A stretch of DNA of 64,000 nucleotides, taken from Flexivirga oryzae (GTDB lineage Bacteria; Actinomycetota; Actinomycetes; Actinomycetales; Dermatophilaceae). The translations under genes and the position numbers were made by a program. The stretch covers positions 744,001 to 808,000 of the forward strand of contig NZ_JACHVQ010000001.1 of assembly GCF_014190805.1 (NCBI RefSeq), written 5' to 3'. Each line of letters opens with the position of its first letter. Position 1 is the first letter of the stretch. This document shows, in pieces, positions 24,128-33,057 of this stretch. The notes beneath the pieces were generated by a model that saw only the letters and a program-made list of their open reading frames with translations, had not been told where the DNA came from and did no database searches.

Positions 24128-24724
24128 TTACAAGACGACCTCGACCGCTTCGGATGCCCTCTTTTCGGGACCGATCTCGCCCTCGAAGTTGCGCATCACG
24201 ACCACCGAACAGCCGTGCCCCATCAGCGCAGCGGCCCATTCCGGCGCACGCTGGGCGGCGGTCACCCCGAGCAGAACCCGGCTGCCCGCGGGGAGGTCAC
24301 CCGGCAGCTCGGGGGCGGCATACTCGGCCGGCCCGACGGGCGGCGGCATCGCGTCCGAGAACGCCTGCAGCGGGCTCGGCGCGAGCGCTGCCGCGGGCTC
24401 GACCAGGTCGGCCGATCCGGAGCCGCCCTCCAGCGTCACCGCGGCGTCGGCGTCGGACTCGGTGGTGACCACGAGCCCTCGGGTCCACCCGGCGAGCGAC
24501 CAGTAGATCGCCCGCCAATGGTCCGCCGGGATCGTCAGGCTCAACCGGTCGCCCGGGGACAACGCCATCTCCTGGTCGAGCCAGTTCGCTGCTTTGGCAA
24601 CCCATTTGGCAAGCGTCTTGCCCGAGAGGTCGACTCGCTCGCCGGTCCCGCCGTCGTACCAGGTGAGTCGCGGGCGGGTCAGGTCGCCGGCCAGAAGTGC
24701 CGTGCGGAGGTCATCGGAGTTCAC
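24128..24724 (-). CDS. TIGR03089 family protein (AMP-binding-like N-terminal fragment)
   Basis: A 198-residue actinobacterial protein resembling the start of acyl-CoA synthetases: an initial RLTWYDGGTGERVDLSGKTLAKWVAKAANWL, then LSPGDRLSLTIP. It is too short for catalysis and lacks the AMP-binding P-loop. Rv3268, next to the LCP gene Rv3267 in M. tuberculosis, is the syntenic equivalent; its function is not known to me. GTG 24724 has TAGGCT (24736-24731) 6 nt upstream. Confidence 0.75.
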   Translation of the reverse strand: MNSDDLRTALLAGDLTRPRLTWYDGGTGERVDLSGKTLAKWVAKAANWLDQEMALSPGDRLSLTIPADHWRAIYWSLAGWTRGLVVTTESDADAAVTLEGGSGSADLVEPAAALAPSPLQAFSDAMPPPVGPAEYAAPELPGDLPAGSRVLLGVTAAQRAPEWAAALMGHGCSVVVMRNFEGEIGPEKRASEAVEVVL

Positions 24725-24799
24725 CGGACCAGCCTAGGTCGACGCCCTCGGTCGTCCGATCAATGACCCGGGTCGCTCGATCCAGGCGAGGGACCGGCA

Positions 24800-26005
24800 A
24801 TGACGGATGCTGGACGGGTGACCTGCTCCGAACAGACGCGCACGACCCCGCCGCTCGCGACCGACACCGCACCGACCCCGCGACCGGCGATCACCGCGCT
24901 GGCCCTCGCGGGCGGTACGGCGGTGCTGGTGGGGTCGGAGTTCGTCCCCGCCGGCGTGCTGCCGTTGCTCGCCCACGACCTGCACGTCAGCGAGGGGCGC
25001 GCGGGGCTGGCAGTCGCTGCGACGGCGTTGGCCGGTGCGGTCACGGCACCGACGATTGCCTCGGTGCTGCCACGGGTGGACCGCCGCCGGGTGCTGCTCG
25101 GGCTGATGGTCCTGGCGCTGATCTCGAACGCACTGGTCGCGGTCGCACCCACGCTGGGGGTGCTGCTGGTGGGCCGGATGCTGCTCGGGGTGGCGGTCGC
25201 CGGCTACTGGACGTTCACCTTCGGCGTGGGGCTGGCCGTCACGGGCCGCCCGGCCCTCGTCTCCACCGCGATGTCGCTGGGCACGAGCGTCGCGACCATC
25301 GTCGGTGTGCCGCTGGCCTCGACACTCGGCGACCGGATCGGGTGGCGCGCGGTCTTCGGTGGTCTCATCGTCGCGACGACCGCCTCGGGCCTGGCGCTGG
25401 CCCGCGTGATCCCCTCCGTTCCGGCGCATCCCGGGGCCGGGCCGGAGATGATGCGCCAGGTGCTGGGGAACCCGCGACTGCTCGCCGGAGCCGCGATGGT
25501 CACCCTGGTGGCGTTCGGCAACTTCGCGGCGTACCCGTACATCCGGGTCGCGTTGCACTCGGTGACGCCCTCCGCTGTCGCGGTGCTGCTCCTGCTGTGG
25601 GGGATCGGCGGCCTGATCGGGAACCTCGCCGGGGGCTGGTTGTCGTCCCGCCTGCAGCTCGGAGTGGTGCTCGCCCCGGTGATCCTTGCTGCGGGGCTCA
25701 TCGTGATGACCGCACACCCCAACGCCGTGGTGGTGGCCGGTGCCGTCCTGGCGTGGGGTGTCGGCTTCAACATGGTGCCGGTCACCACCCAACTGTGGGT
25801 GTCGCGGATCGAGCCACGGCGGGTCGAGTCAGCGGTCGCGCTGCAGGTGACCGCCTTCCAGGTCGCGATCACGATCGGCGCCGTCGTCGGCGGAGCGATC
25901 GTCGATCACCGGGATGTCTGGACCGCGATGGCCGTCGGTGCGGTGGCGGCCGCGATCGCCGCGGCCGGGTTCGGCGCCATCCGGCTGGTGCCACGTGCCG
26001 ACTGA
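24800..26005 (+). CDS. MFS transporter, DHA1-type
   Basis: A 401-residue major facilitator with twelve predicted helices. The N-terminal half has the motif-A-like loop LPRVDRRRVLLGLMV and LLVGRMLLGVAVAGYWTF, as in the arabinose/drug efflux branch (AraJ-like). A ribosome site (gcgaggga) precedes ATG 24800. It converges with an AraC-type regulator gene that overlaps its 3' end by 100 bp, so the regulator is a candidate controller. Substrate unknown. Confidence 0.82.
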   Translation: MTDAGRVTCSEQTRTTPPLATDTAPTPRPAITALALAGGTAVLVGSEFVPAGVLPLLAHDLHVSEGRAGLAVAATALAGAVTAPTIASVLPRVDRRRVLLGLMVLALISNALVAVAPTLGVLLVGRMLLGVAVAGYWTFTFGVGLAVTGRPALVSTAMSLGTSVATIVGVPLASTLGDRIGWRAVFGGLIVATTASGLALARVIPSVPAHPGAGPEMMRQVLGNPRLLAGAAMVTLVAFGNFAAYPYIRVALHSVTPSAVAVLLLLWGIGGLIGNLAGGWLSSRLQLGVVLAPVILAAGLIVMTAHPNAVVVAGAVLAWGVGFNMVPVTTQLWVSRIEPRRVESAVALQVTAFQVAITIGAVVGGAIVDHRDVWTAMAVGAVAAAIAAAGFGAIRLVPRAD

Positions 26006-26760
26006 CGCCACCGACCGGGAGTGGTGCCCGTCTCGGCACGGAACGCCCGGACGAACGCCTCGGCGGAGCCGTAACCGGAGCGCCAGGCGATCGTCCCGAT
26101 CGCGGCGTCGGACCCGGAGAGTTCGTCCATGGCGCGTCGAACCCGCAGGCGGCGCAACAGCTGCATCGGCGCGAGACCGGTGGCCCGGCGGAACCGGTCG
26201 ACCAGGGTGGTCGTGCCGACGTGCGACCGTGCGGCGAGCTCGCACAGCGTCCACTTGTGCACCGGGTCCGCGGCCATCGCAACCGCCGCCGCCCGCACGA
26301 GCGGGTCGATCGAGGTCGACGGCAGGTGCTCGTCCGCGGCCCGCTCGCCCTCGGCCAGCATCGCCGATCCCACCAGCTCGCCGTAGGCGCGCATGACCGT
26401 CGGCCGCTCGATCTTCAGCTCGCCGTGCACGGGACACGCGGCCAGCAACGCGACGACGCCGCTCTGCTTGGCGGCGAACCCCCGGACGACGATCAGGTCA
26501 GGGGCGTTGTTGCCTCGTGCCTGCAACTCCGCGACGAGCAGCTGGGAGTCGGAGACGGCGCGGACCCGGTGCAGCAGCGCGTGATGCAGATAGACGGCGT
26601 CGCCACGGCCGAGGAGCAGCGCTTCGTCCCGGCCGAGGCTGACCGAGCCGTCGCGCACCAGCAACCACAGGGAGGAACGGGTCGGTTGCAGCGCTTCGCC
26701 TGCGGCGAGGCCGGTCTCGCACGAGCGGTCGACCCGCCAGGTCGGTTGGGTGCGGTCCAT
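25906..26760 (-). CDS. AraC-family regulator with cupin sensor domain
   Basis: A 284-residue regulator. The N-terminal AraC-binding/cupin part (about 1-170) contains GRGDAVYLHHALLHRV. The C-terminal AraC DNA-binding domain has two helix-turn-helices: WTLCELAARSHVGTTTLVDRFRRATG, then AIGTIAWRSGYGSAEAFVRAFRAETGTTPGRWR. The last 30 residues are Ala-rich and overlap the MFS gene on the other strand. The start at ATG 26760 gives the expected length. Likely target: the convergent MFS gene or its own promoter. Confidence 0.8.
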   Translation of the reverse strand: MDRTQPTWRVDRSCETGLAAGEALQPTRSSLWLLVRDGSVSLGRDEALLLGRGDAVYLHHALLHRVRAVSDSQLLVAELQARGNNAPDLIVVRGFAAKQSGVVALLAACPVHGELKIERPTVMRAYGELVGSAMLAEGERAADEHLPSTSIDPLVRAAAVAMAADPVHKWTLCELAARSHVGTTTLVDRFRRATGLAPMQLLRRLRVRRAMDELSGSDAAIGTIAWRSGYGSAEAFVRAFRAETGTTPGRWRQSARGTSRMAPNPAAAIAAATAPTAIAVQTSR

Positions 26761-26871
26761 GCAGGTACAAGGCGTACGGCGGGGCAGCGCATTCCCGGCG
26801 ACGGCTCCGGCACGTGCCGTCCGATCCGGCATCTCCCCGCGATCGTCACCACCGCCGGTTAGAGTCGAGGG

Positions 26872-27618
26872 GTGAAGGTTCACTCGTCGGCCGCCCGCAT
26901 CTCCGGATCTCCCGCAGTGCAGCGTGTGGTCGGACGTGCCCGCCAGGCCGCCCGCGACACCGCCGCCAAACTGCCCCGCCCGGCGGAGCAGAAGGTTTCG
27001 CTCAAGGCCGCCGATTTCAGCGGTGTGCGCACGACGGGGCTCCTGCTGGACGGTGACGAGGCCCGTCTGGCGCGCAAGGCCGCCAGGCGGCTCGGCCTCG
27101 CCCGGACCTTGGACGACACGAGCGCGTGGGCAGCCTTCGGCGCGCTCGCGGCACTGCTGCGCATCGTCGACGACGGCAGACGCAGGTCCGTGGTGGTCGA
27201 CACGGCGGGTCCGCGGTCGGTCTTCACCCGGTGGGCCACCAAAGTGGGCTTCGCACCGCTCGCGGTCGACGTGATGCGTCCCGAGGTCGTGGGTTCGGCG
27301 ATCGACCCCGGATCGGTCGATCTGGTGGTCCGGTTGCACCCGCACTCCAGCGACCCGACGACGGTCGACGAGGACCTGGCGCGCGGCACCGCCGCCTTGC
27401 GGCGCGGCGGCCTGATCATCGTCTCGCTGCGCCTCGGACCCCGCGACGCCGGCGGCGTCGCGGTCGCCGACCTGCGCTCGCTGATCGCCCGCGCCGACGA
27501 GCAGGGCCTCTCGCTCGTCGGTGACCTCGCACTCGAAGAAGGGCGCCAGGCCAACGCCGTGGCCTCGGCGGAGACCGGCAACTTCGGGCTCGCGCTGCTG
27601 GCCTTCCGACGTCGGTGA
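26872..27618 (+). CDS. Methyltransferase-like protein
   Basis: A 248-residue protein. SVDLVVRLHPHSSDPTTVDEDLARG and ALRRGGLIIVSLRLG resemble motifs IV-VI of class I SAM-dependent methyltransferases. Motif I (GxGxG) is not recognisable: the expected place reads VVVDTAGPRSVFTRW. It may thus be a degenerate or non-catalytic member. It starts at GTG 26872, 6 nt after TAGAGT (26860-26865), and its stop overlaps the start of the glycosylase gene (GTGA), so the two are coupled. Function unknown. Confidence 0.5.
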   Translation: MKVHSSAARISGSPAVQRVVGRARQAARDTAAKLPRPAEQKVSLKAADFSGVRTTGLLLDGDEARLARKAARRLGLARTLDDTSAWAAFGALAALLRIVDDGRRRSVVVDTAGPRSVFTRWATKVGFAPLAVDVMRPEVVGSAIDPGSVDLVVRLHPHSSDPTTVDEDLARGTAALRRGGLIIVSLRLGPRDAGGVAVADLRSLIARADEQGLSLVGDLALEEGRQANAVASAETGNFGLALLAFRRR

Positions 27619-28538
27619 CGGCGCCGCTCACGGCAGATTTCGCACCGGGCCGTCCGGTGCCGCTCGCCGCCATCCTCGCCACCTTCCGGCGCGGGTCCGG
27701 TGACCCCACCTTCCGCGCCGAGTCCGGAGTCGTATGGCGGGCCGCCCGCACCCCGGACGGCACGGTGACACTTCGGCTGCACCGGGAGCCGGCGGCGCAG
27801 GGCGACCGGGTCGTCGCGCAGGCGTGGGGGCCGGGAGCGCGATGGACGCTGGACCGGCTGCCCGAGCTGCTCGGGGCGGCCGACGACACCGCGTCGTTCC
27901 GGGTCCGTCACGACGTGCTGCACCCGATCGCCGCAGCCGAGAAGCACTGGAGGATCGCTCGATCCGGTCTGGTCCTCGATGCACTGATCCCGGCGATCAT
28001 CGAGCAGCGCGTGACCGGCAAGCAGGCCTTCGGCGGCTATCGCCGGCTGGTGCGTCGATTCGGCGCACCAGCGCCCGGACCGGTCGCACCGCTGCGGCTG
28101 ATGGTGCCGCCGGACGCAGCGGGCTGGCGACGCATCCCGTCCTGGGAGTGGTTGCACGCCGGTGTCGACGCACGGCGGGCCGACACGGCCCAGCGGGCGT
28201 TGCAGGTGGCGCCCCGCCTCGAGGAATGCGCCACCCTGCCACGCGAAACTGCCTGGAAACGCTTGCGGTCCGTGCCGGGAGTCGGCGTCTGGACGGCCGC
28301 GGAGACCATGCAGCGTGCCGCGGGCGACGCGGATGCGGTCAGCTTCGGTGACTTTCACGTCGCGAAGGACATCGGGCACGCGCTGCTCGGGGCTCCGGTC
28401 GGCGACGAGGGACTTGCGGAGCTGCTGCGGCCCTACGGCGGTCATCGATACCGGGTCCAGTACCTCGTCATGGCCGGCCGGCTGGGTGCGCCCCGTCGGG
28501 GCCCGCGGCTCGCCATACCGACTCATCTGCCGGGCTGA
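27615..28538 (+). CDS. DNA-3-methyladenine glycosylase (AlkA-like, HhH-GPD)
   Basis: A 307-residue base-excision repair enzyme. The C-terminal half has the helix-hairpin-helix LRSVPGVGVWTAAE and the catalytic D246 in VSFGDFHVAKD, as in AlkA; these enzymes remove alkylated purines from DNA. The N-terminal 100 residues are the AlkA-type beta domain. It is coupled to the methyltransferase-like gene by a GTGA overlap and overlaps the convergent MFS gene by 16 bp. Confidence 0.85.
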   Translation: MTAPLTADFAPGRPVPLAAILATFRRGSGDPTFRAESGVVWRAARTPDGTVTLRLHREPAAQGDRVVAQAWGPGARWTLDRLPELLGAADDTASFRVRHDVLHPIAAAEKHWRIARSGLVLDALIPAIIEQRVTGKQAFGGYRRLVRRFGAPAPGPVAPLRLMVPPDAAGWRRIPSWEWLHAGVDARRADTAQRALQVAPRLEECATLPRETAWKRLRSVPGVGVWTAAETMQRAAGDADAVSFGDFHVAKDIGHALLGAPVGDEGLAELLRPYGGHRYRVQYLVMAGRLGAPRRGPRLAIPTHLPG

Positions 28539-30031
28539 CGTCGCAGGCTGCGGCAGAGGGCCAGTGACGCTCCGGCCAGCAGGACCAGGCCGGCCAGCAC
28601 CGCGAGGTGCACACCGTGGACGTAGGACGAGCGCGCAGCCGACAACACCTGCTGTGCCAGCGAATCCGGCAGACCGGCTGCGACTCCCACGGCCTGAGCC
28701 AGTGACCCGCCCGCCGGGCCGTGGGCCACGGCTGCCGGAAGGGTGTCGGCCGCCTGCGCCCGGTATCCGGCCGCCGCGATGCTGCCCAGCAGCGCGATGC
28801 CGAGGGCGCCGCCGAGCTCGCTCGCGGCCTCGGAGACCGACGCTCCGCGACCGGCCTGCCCTTCGTCGACGCTCGACAGGACGAGCTCACTGGCCAGCGT
28901 CATCGTCACGACGAGTCCGGCCGCGAGCACTCCGGCGCCGATGAGAGCCCTCCACAGCGACGACGTGCCGACCGTCGCCAGGATGCCGAAACCGCACGCA
29001 CCCGCACCGAGGCCGAGCGCCGCTGCGAGCGGCTTGCCCAGGCGCACACCCAGCGGTGCGGCGAACGGCGCCACGGCGCCGACGCACACCGTCGGCGCGA
29101 TGCTCCAGAGCGCGGCAGCGAGCGGGTCGTAACCGAGCACCAGCTGCAGGTAGGCCGTGAACAGGACGGCGTTGCCGACCAGCGCGAACGAGCAGACGGT
29201 GTTGCCCAGCAGGGCCGCGCAGTAGCTCCGGTTGCGCAGCAGCGTCGGCGGCACCATCGGGTGGGCGTCGCGGAACTGCCGGTGCGCGAACGCGACCAGG
29301 ACGGCGCCGCCGATCGCGATCGCGACGGCCCAACGCAGCTCGAAACCGTCTGCCGCCCACTGCTTGATGCCGTAAATGGTGCACAGCACACCGGTGAGCG
29401 AGAGTGCCGAGCTCGGCAGGTCCAATGGCTGCTCGCGTCGCTCGCCGCGGGGGAGCAGGATCGGTCCGAGGACGAGCAGGAGAGCCATGGCCGGGAGGTT
29501 GATCAGGAAGACTGACCCCCACCAGAAGTGTTGCAGCAGAACGCCGCTCAGTACCGGGCCGAGTGCGATGCCGCCGGTCATGATGCCGGTCCACGCGCCG
29601 ATCGCCTGGCCGCGCTGACGCTCGTCGGGGAAGAGCGACCGCAGCATCGACAGGGTGGACGGCATCAGGGTGGCACCGGCGACCCCGAGGATGCCGCGGG
29701 CGACGATCAGGTGCGCGGCACTTCCGGCGTATGCCGCGAGCAGCGAGGTCGCCGAGAAGCACGCTGCACCGACCAACAACAGCCGCCGCGGCCCGATGCG
29801 GTCCGCGACCGCGCCCATCGTGATGAGCATGCCGGCCAGCACGAAGCCGTAGACGTCGAAGATCCACAGCTGCTGGGTGCTGGACGCGTGCAGATCACGG
29901 CTGATCTCCGGCGCCGCGAAGTAGAGGACGGACACGTCCATCGAGACCAGCAGCAGCGGCAGCGCCAGCACGGTGAACGCCACCCACTCCCTGCGCCCGG
30001 CCCGTGGTGGTGCGAGTTCGGTCATGGTCAT
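28523..30031 (-). CDS. MFS drug exporter, DHA2 (14-TM) type
   Basis: A 502-residue transporter of the EmrB/QacA/SmvA kind. The N-terminal helix carries the antiporter-like MDVSVLYFAAPEI. Motif A (ADRIGPRRLLLVG) and motif C region (GGIALGPVLSGVLL) are present, and fourteen hydrophobic helices fit the length. ATG 30031 follows ttggag by five nt. It is divergent from a TetR gene across an AT-rich region with two direct repeats, the usual arrangement of a drug pump and its repressor. Substrates are probably cationic or lipophilic toxicants, by family. Confidence 0.88.
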   Translation of the reverse strand: MTMTELAPPRAGRREWVAFTVLALPLLLVSMDVSVLYFAAPEISRDLHASSTQQLWIFDVYGFVLAGMLITMGAVADRIGPRRLLLVGAACFSATSLLAAYAGSAAHLIVARGILGVAGATLMPSTLSMLRSLFPDERQRGQAIGAWTGIMTGGIALGPVLSGVLLQHFWWGSVFLINLPAMALLLVLGPILLPRGERREQPLDLPSSALSLTGVLCTIYGIKQWAADGFELRWAVAIAIGGAVLVAFAHRQFRDAHPMVPPTLLRNRSYCAALLGNTVCSFALVGNAVLFTAYLQLVLGYDPLAAALWSIAPTVCVGAVAPFAAPLGVRLGKPLAAALGLGAGACGFGILATVGTSSLWRALIGAGVLAAGLVVTMTLASELVLSSVDEGQAGRGASVSEAASELGGALGIALLGSIAAAGYRAQAADTLPAAVAHGPAGGSLAQAVGVAAGLPDSLAQQVLSAARSSYVHGVHLAVLAGLVLLAGASLALCRSLRRQPGR

Positions 30032-30043
30032 CGCCACTCCAAA

Positions 30044-30107
30044 TGTGTACGTAGCAAACTGTTTATGTCAGATACAGAATATAGGTCATTACTGTGTACG
30101 ATGTAAA
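30044..30107. promoter_or_regulatory. Two direct repeats in the TetR/MFS divergent promoter
   Basis: tgtgtacgtagcaaa (30044-30058) and tgtgtacgatgtaaa (30093-30107) match at 12 of 15 positions, 49 bp apart, in a strikingly AT-rich island. They sit between the MFS and TetR starts and are good operator candidates for the TetR protein. Confidence 0.55.
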
Positions 30108-30137
30108 GAGTTAATTGCCGGGAGCATCGGAGGCGAC

Positions 30138-30854
30138 GTGGACGAGTCGGGTTTGAGTTGCGGTATGCGCGCGCTCTGGGGGGTGGACGACAAACCCCGC
30201 CGTGGCCCGAAGCCATCGGTGACCATTCGTGAGATCGTAACAGTCGCAACGGAACTCGCCGATGAGAGTGGGCTCGACGCGGTGACCATGGCGGCAGTGG
30301 CGAAGCGCCTGCAGTTGACCACGATGGCGCTCTATCGGCACGTCGACTCCCGTCAGGACCTGGTCGCGGTCGCCGGAGACACGGCGCTCGGCCTTCCTCC
30401 GCAGCGGTCCCGGCGCAGCGGCTGGCGGCGACAGGTCAATGAGTGGGCACGTGCCGAGTTCGCACGCCTGCGGGCACACCCCTGGGTCCTGGACATCATC
30501 CTGGAAGGCCCGCCCACCGGACCGAACACGATCGCGTGGATGGACAGCGGCATGCAGGCGATCGGCAGCACCGGGCTCGACCCGCAATCGGCGGCGTCCG
30601 CGCTCCTCGTCGTGGACGGTTTCGTCCGGAGCATGGTCACCCAGGCCCGTCAGTACGGCGACGGCACCGGCTGGGCCCACGCGCTCGCGTCGGTCGTCGA
30701 CCCCGGCGAATTCCCTGCCGTGTCGGCCGCGCTGTCGGCCGGCACGTTCGAGGACGACGACGAGAGCTTCCCGAGCGAGCAGGACATCGACTTCGGCCTC
30801 GGGCTGATCCTGGACGGCATCGACCGGCTGGTCACCGCACCGGCGCGCCGATGA
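30138..30854 (+). CDS. TetR-family transcriptional regulator
   Basis: A 238-residue regulator. After a basic N-terminus (KPRRGPKPSVTIREIV) comes the TetR helix-turn-helix: VTMAAVAKRLQLTTMALYRHVDSR, residues about 52-75. The C-terminal ligand-binding domain resembles the TetR_C_1 group. GTG 30138 is chosen because ggagg sits four nt upstream; ATG 30165 is possible. It probably represses the divergent DHA2 pump and itself. It ends 3 bp before the fbiB stop codon. Confidence 0.85.
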   Translation: MDESGLSCGMRALWGVDDKPRRGPKPSVTIREIVTVATELADESGLDAVTMAAVAKRLQLTTMALYRHVDSRQDLVAVAGDTALGLPPQRSRRSGWRRQVNEWARAEFARLRAHPWVLDIILEGPPTGPNTIAWMDSGMQAIGSTGLDPQSAASALLVVDGFVRSMVTQARQYGDGTGWAHALASVVDPGEFPAVSAALSAGTFEDDDESFPSEQDIDFGLGLILDGIDRLVTAPARR

Positions 30855-30857
30855 GGA

Positions 30858-31919
30858 TCACTGCGAGATGGTCACCGTGACGTCGTGGTCGTGCCGCGCG
30901 GCGACCCACTCGGCGCGCTCACCGGCCAGGGCGGCCTCCAGGCGGGCCCATACGCGACCGAGCGCAACGGGGTCCGCACTGCGCAGGCGGACGGCGAGTG
31001 ACGATTCGGTCGGCCCGTTCAGCTCCGCCTCGACCTGATCGCCGGCGGCGAGCGCAACGCGCAACGCGCGAGCAGCGCGCTCGCGCAACGGTTCCGGCGT
31101 GGTCGACTCGATGCCGACCCGGGCCGAAACGGCGCTTCCCGGTGGCACGCCGAGCGCAGCACGGACCGCCTCCGCGCGCCCCAGGCCGAACCAGTCCGTC
31201 GGACCGGTGCGCACCAGCACGCCCGCCCCCGGCCCGTCGTCGGCGGTCACGAAACCGGCGAGGCCGGACACCACGGCGACAGGCACCCGATCGACCTTGC
31301 CCTTGACCAGATCGGCGGCCGCGGCGACCTCGTCGGCGATGTTGCGGATCGTGACCGCGAGATCGCGGCCGGCGGTGTCGGGCAGGCCCCGCAGGTCGTC
31401 GATCGGGCGAAGACCCGCGGCGCCGAGCGCGAAGTCGGTGAGCCCGGCACGCCACGCGCGGCCGGACGTGTCGGACAGTACGACCGCGAAGTCGACCGGA
31501 CGGCCGAGCAGCTTCGCCACCTCGTGCCGCAGACGTGCGGCCACGGCATCGGCGTCGTCGGGCAGCAGCAGGAGCCGGTCGTCGCCGGAGTTGGAGGCGT
31601 CGATGCCCGCGCCGGCCATGACCGGTCCCGCCGTCGCATGCACGACACGGGTCACGCCGCCCTCCGTCGCTCGCTCGGCGACCACCGAACGGGACTGCTG
31701 CAGCACGAGATCCGCGCGGTCGACCCCTGGCTCGGCATACAGCCCGAGCCATTTGGAGACCACCTTGCTGGTGACCACGAGGATGTCACCGGGCAGGAGC
31801 GTCGGGACGACGCCGTCGCGTGGATCGGCCGACGGCCGGAGCAGTCCGGCAAGGAGGGCGGGCAGGTCGGTCTCCGGCGTGACCTCGGTCGCGACTGCGA
31901 GCGGTCGGATCGAGATCAT
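30858..31919 (-). CDS. fbiB: F420-0:gamma-glutamyl ligase (CofE/FbiB, no nitroreductase domain)
   Basis: A 353-residue enzyme adding gamma-linked glutamates to F420-0 with GTP. Residues 1-250 are the CofE fold: LPGDILVVTSKVVSKWLG, VLSDTSGRAWRAGLTDFALG and IRNIADEVAAAADLVKGK. Mycobacterial FbiB (448 residues) carries a C-terminal nitroreductase-like domain that reduces dehydro-F420-0. Here the last ~100 residues are a different small domain (AEAVRAALGVPPGSAVSARVG onward) with no flavin-binding motif. Reduction must then be done by another protein. The start overlaps the fbiA stop (ATGA). Confidence 0.88.
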   Translation of the reverse strand: MISIRPLAVATEVTPETDLPALLAGLLRPSADPRDGVVPTLLPGDILVVTSKVVSKWLGLYAEPGVDRADLVLQQSRSVVAERATEGGVTRVVHATAGPVMAGAGIDASNSGDDRLLLLPDDADAVAARLRHEVAKLLGRPVDFAVVLSDTSGRAWRAGLTDFALGAAGLRPIDDLRGLPDTAGRDLAVTIRNIADEVAAAADLVKGKVDRVPVAVVSGLAGFVTADDGPGAGVLVRTGPTDWFGLGRAEAVRAALGVPPGSAVSARVGIESTTPEPLRERAARALRVALAAGDQVEAELNGPTESSLAVRLRSADPVALGRVWARLEAALAGERAEWVAARHDHDVTVTISQ

Positions 31920-32884
31920 CGACGCAGGGACAGGCCGAGTTCGACCGCCTCGGAGGCCATCTCGGCGGCCGCCTCGATGTCCGTCATCAGCAGCGGGATC
32001 GCGCGCACGCTGAGGTCGCTGTCTGCCATCGCCGCCTCGTCGGCCTTGTCGACCAGCCAACCGTCGAGGAAGTCGGCGTAGAGGCCGGCGACGCCGTCGG
32101 GCGTGACCGGCACGCCGATGGCCGACAGGCATGCGTCGGCGTGCCCACGCACGGGGGCGCCCCCGACGAGTGGGCTCACGCCGACCACCGGTGCCGTGGT
32201 GCCGCGCATCGCATCCCGCACCCCCGGCACCGAGAGGATGATGCCGATCGAGACGACCGGATTGCTGGGCGGCAGCAGGACGAGGTCCGCGGTGCGGATC
32301 GCGTCGAGCACCCCGGGCGCCGCAGCAGCCTGGTTCAGCCCCGCGACCACGAAACGCTTCGCGGGCAGTGCCGCCTGATGCTGGACCCACCACTGCTGGA
32401 AGTGGATGGCGCGCTCGGAGTCTCCCTCGTCGATCACCACGTGCGTCTCGACGGGCGCGTCGGTCATCGGCAGCAGCGTGACACCGCGCCCGGGCAGGCC
32501 CCAGCGCTCCGCGAGGCGCGCGATGACGGCGCTGAGCGTCATACCCTGACCGAGCCACTGGCTGCGCGCGATATGGGTGCCGAAGTCGCGGTCGCCGAGG
32601 CCGAACCACTGCGGCTGGGCGCCGTATGCCGCGAGCTCCGACTGGACGACGAACGTCTCGTCCGCCCGGCCCCAGCCCTGGCCTTCGTGCACGCCACCGC
32701 CCAGGGTGTAGAGCAACGTGTCGAGGTCCGGGCACACGCGCAGGCCGAAGAGGGTGATGTCGTCGCCGGTGTTCCCGATCACGGTCAGCGAGTGCGGGCC
32801 GTCACTTCGAGCCGACAGGTGATGAAGGAGACCGCGGAGGAATCGGGCGCCGCCGACACCCCCGGCGAGTGCGGTGATGCGCAT
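31916..32884 (-). CDS. fbiA: 2-phospho-L-lactate (phosphoenolpyruvate) transferase FbiA/CofD
   Basis: A 322-residue enzyme that joins the LPPG/EPPG nucleotide to Fo, giving (dehydro-)F420-0. The N-terminal ALAGGVGGARFLRGL binds the nucleotide; VIGNTGDDITLFGLRVCPDLDT is the conserved metal/Fo-binding block; LLPPSNPVVSIGIIL is also typical. It is first in an fbiA-fbiB operon, as in most actinobacteria, and diverges from whiB2 (Rv3261/Rv3262 synteny). It starts at ATG 32884. Confidence 0.93.
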   Translation of the reverse strand: MRITALAGGVGGARFLRGLLHHLSARSDGPHSLTVIGNTGDDITLFGLRVCPDLDTLLYTLGGGVHEGQGWGRADETFVVQSELAAYGAQPQWFGLGDRDFGTHIARSQWLGQGMTLSAVIARLAERWGLPGRGVTLLPMTDAPVETHVVIDEGDSERAIHFQQWWVQHQAALPAKRFVVAGLNQAAAAPGVLDAIRTADLVLLPPSNPVVSIGIILSVPGVRDAMRGTTAPVVGVSPLVGGAPVRGHADACLSAIGVPVTPDGVAGLYADFLDGWLVDKADEAAMADSDLSVRAIPLLMTDIEAAAEMASEAVELGLSLRR

Positions 32885-32991
32885 CGCACCATCGTCGCAC
32901 GTCGGGTCTTCCGGCCCGAATCGGCTTCCGCCGGGACGAAAAGCCTTGTCGGACGCGAAAGTCTGCGAACGGTAGCTAGCAGGTTCCGGGC

Positions 32992-33020
32992 TTGACGTAT
33001 CGGAATGACACGCGTGTAAT
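32992..33020 (+). promoter_or_regulatory. Promoter of whiB2
   Basis: TTGACG (32992-32997), a 17-bp spacer and TGTAAT (33015-33020) form a near-consensus vegetative promoter. Transcription would start near 33027, leaving a 31-nt leader with a strong ribosome site (aggaggagga). Confidence 0.7.
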
Positions 33021-33057
33021 TAAGCCCATCAGGTCCGGCGGATGAGGAGGAGGAGCC

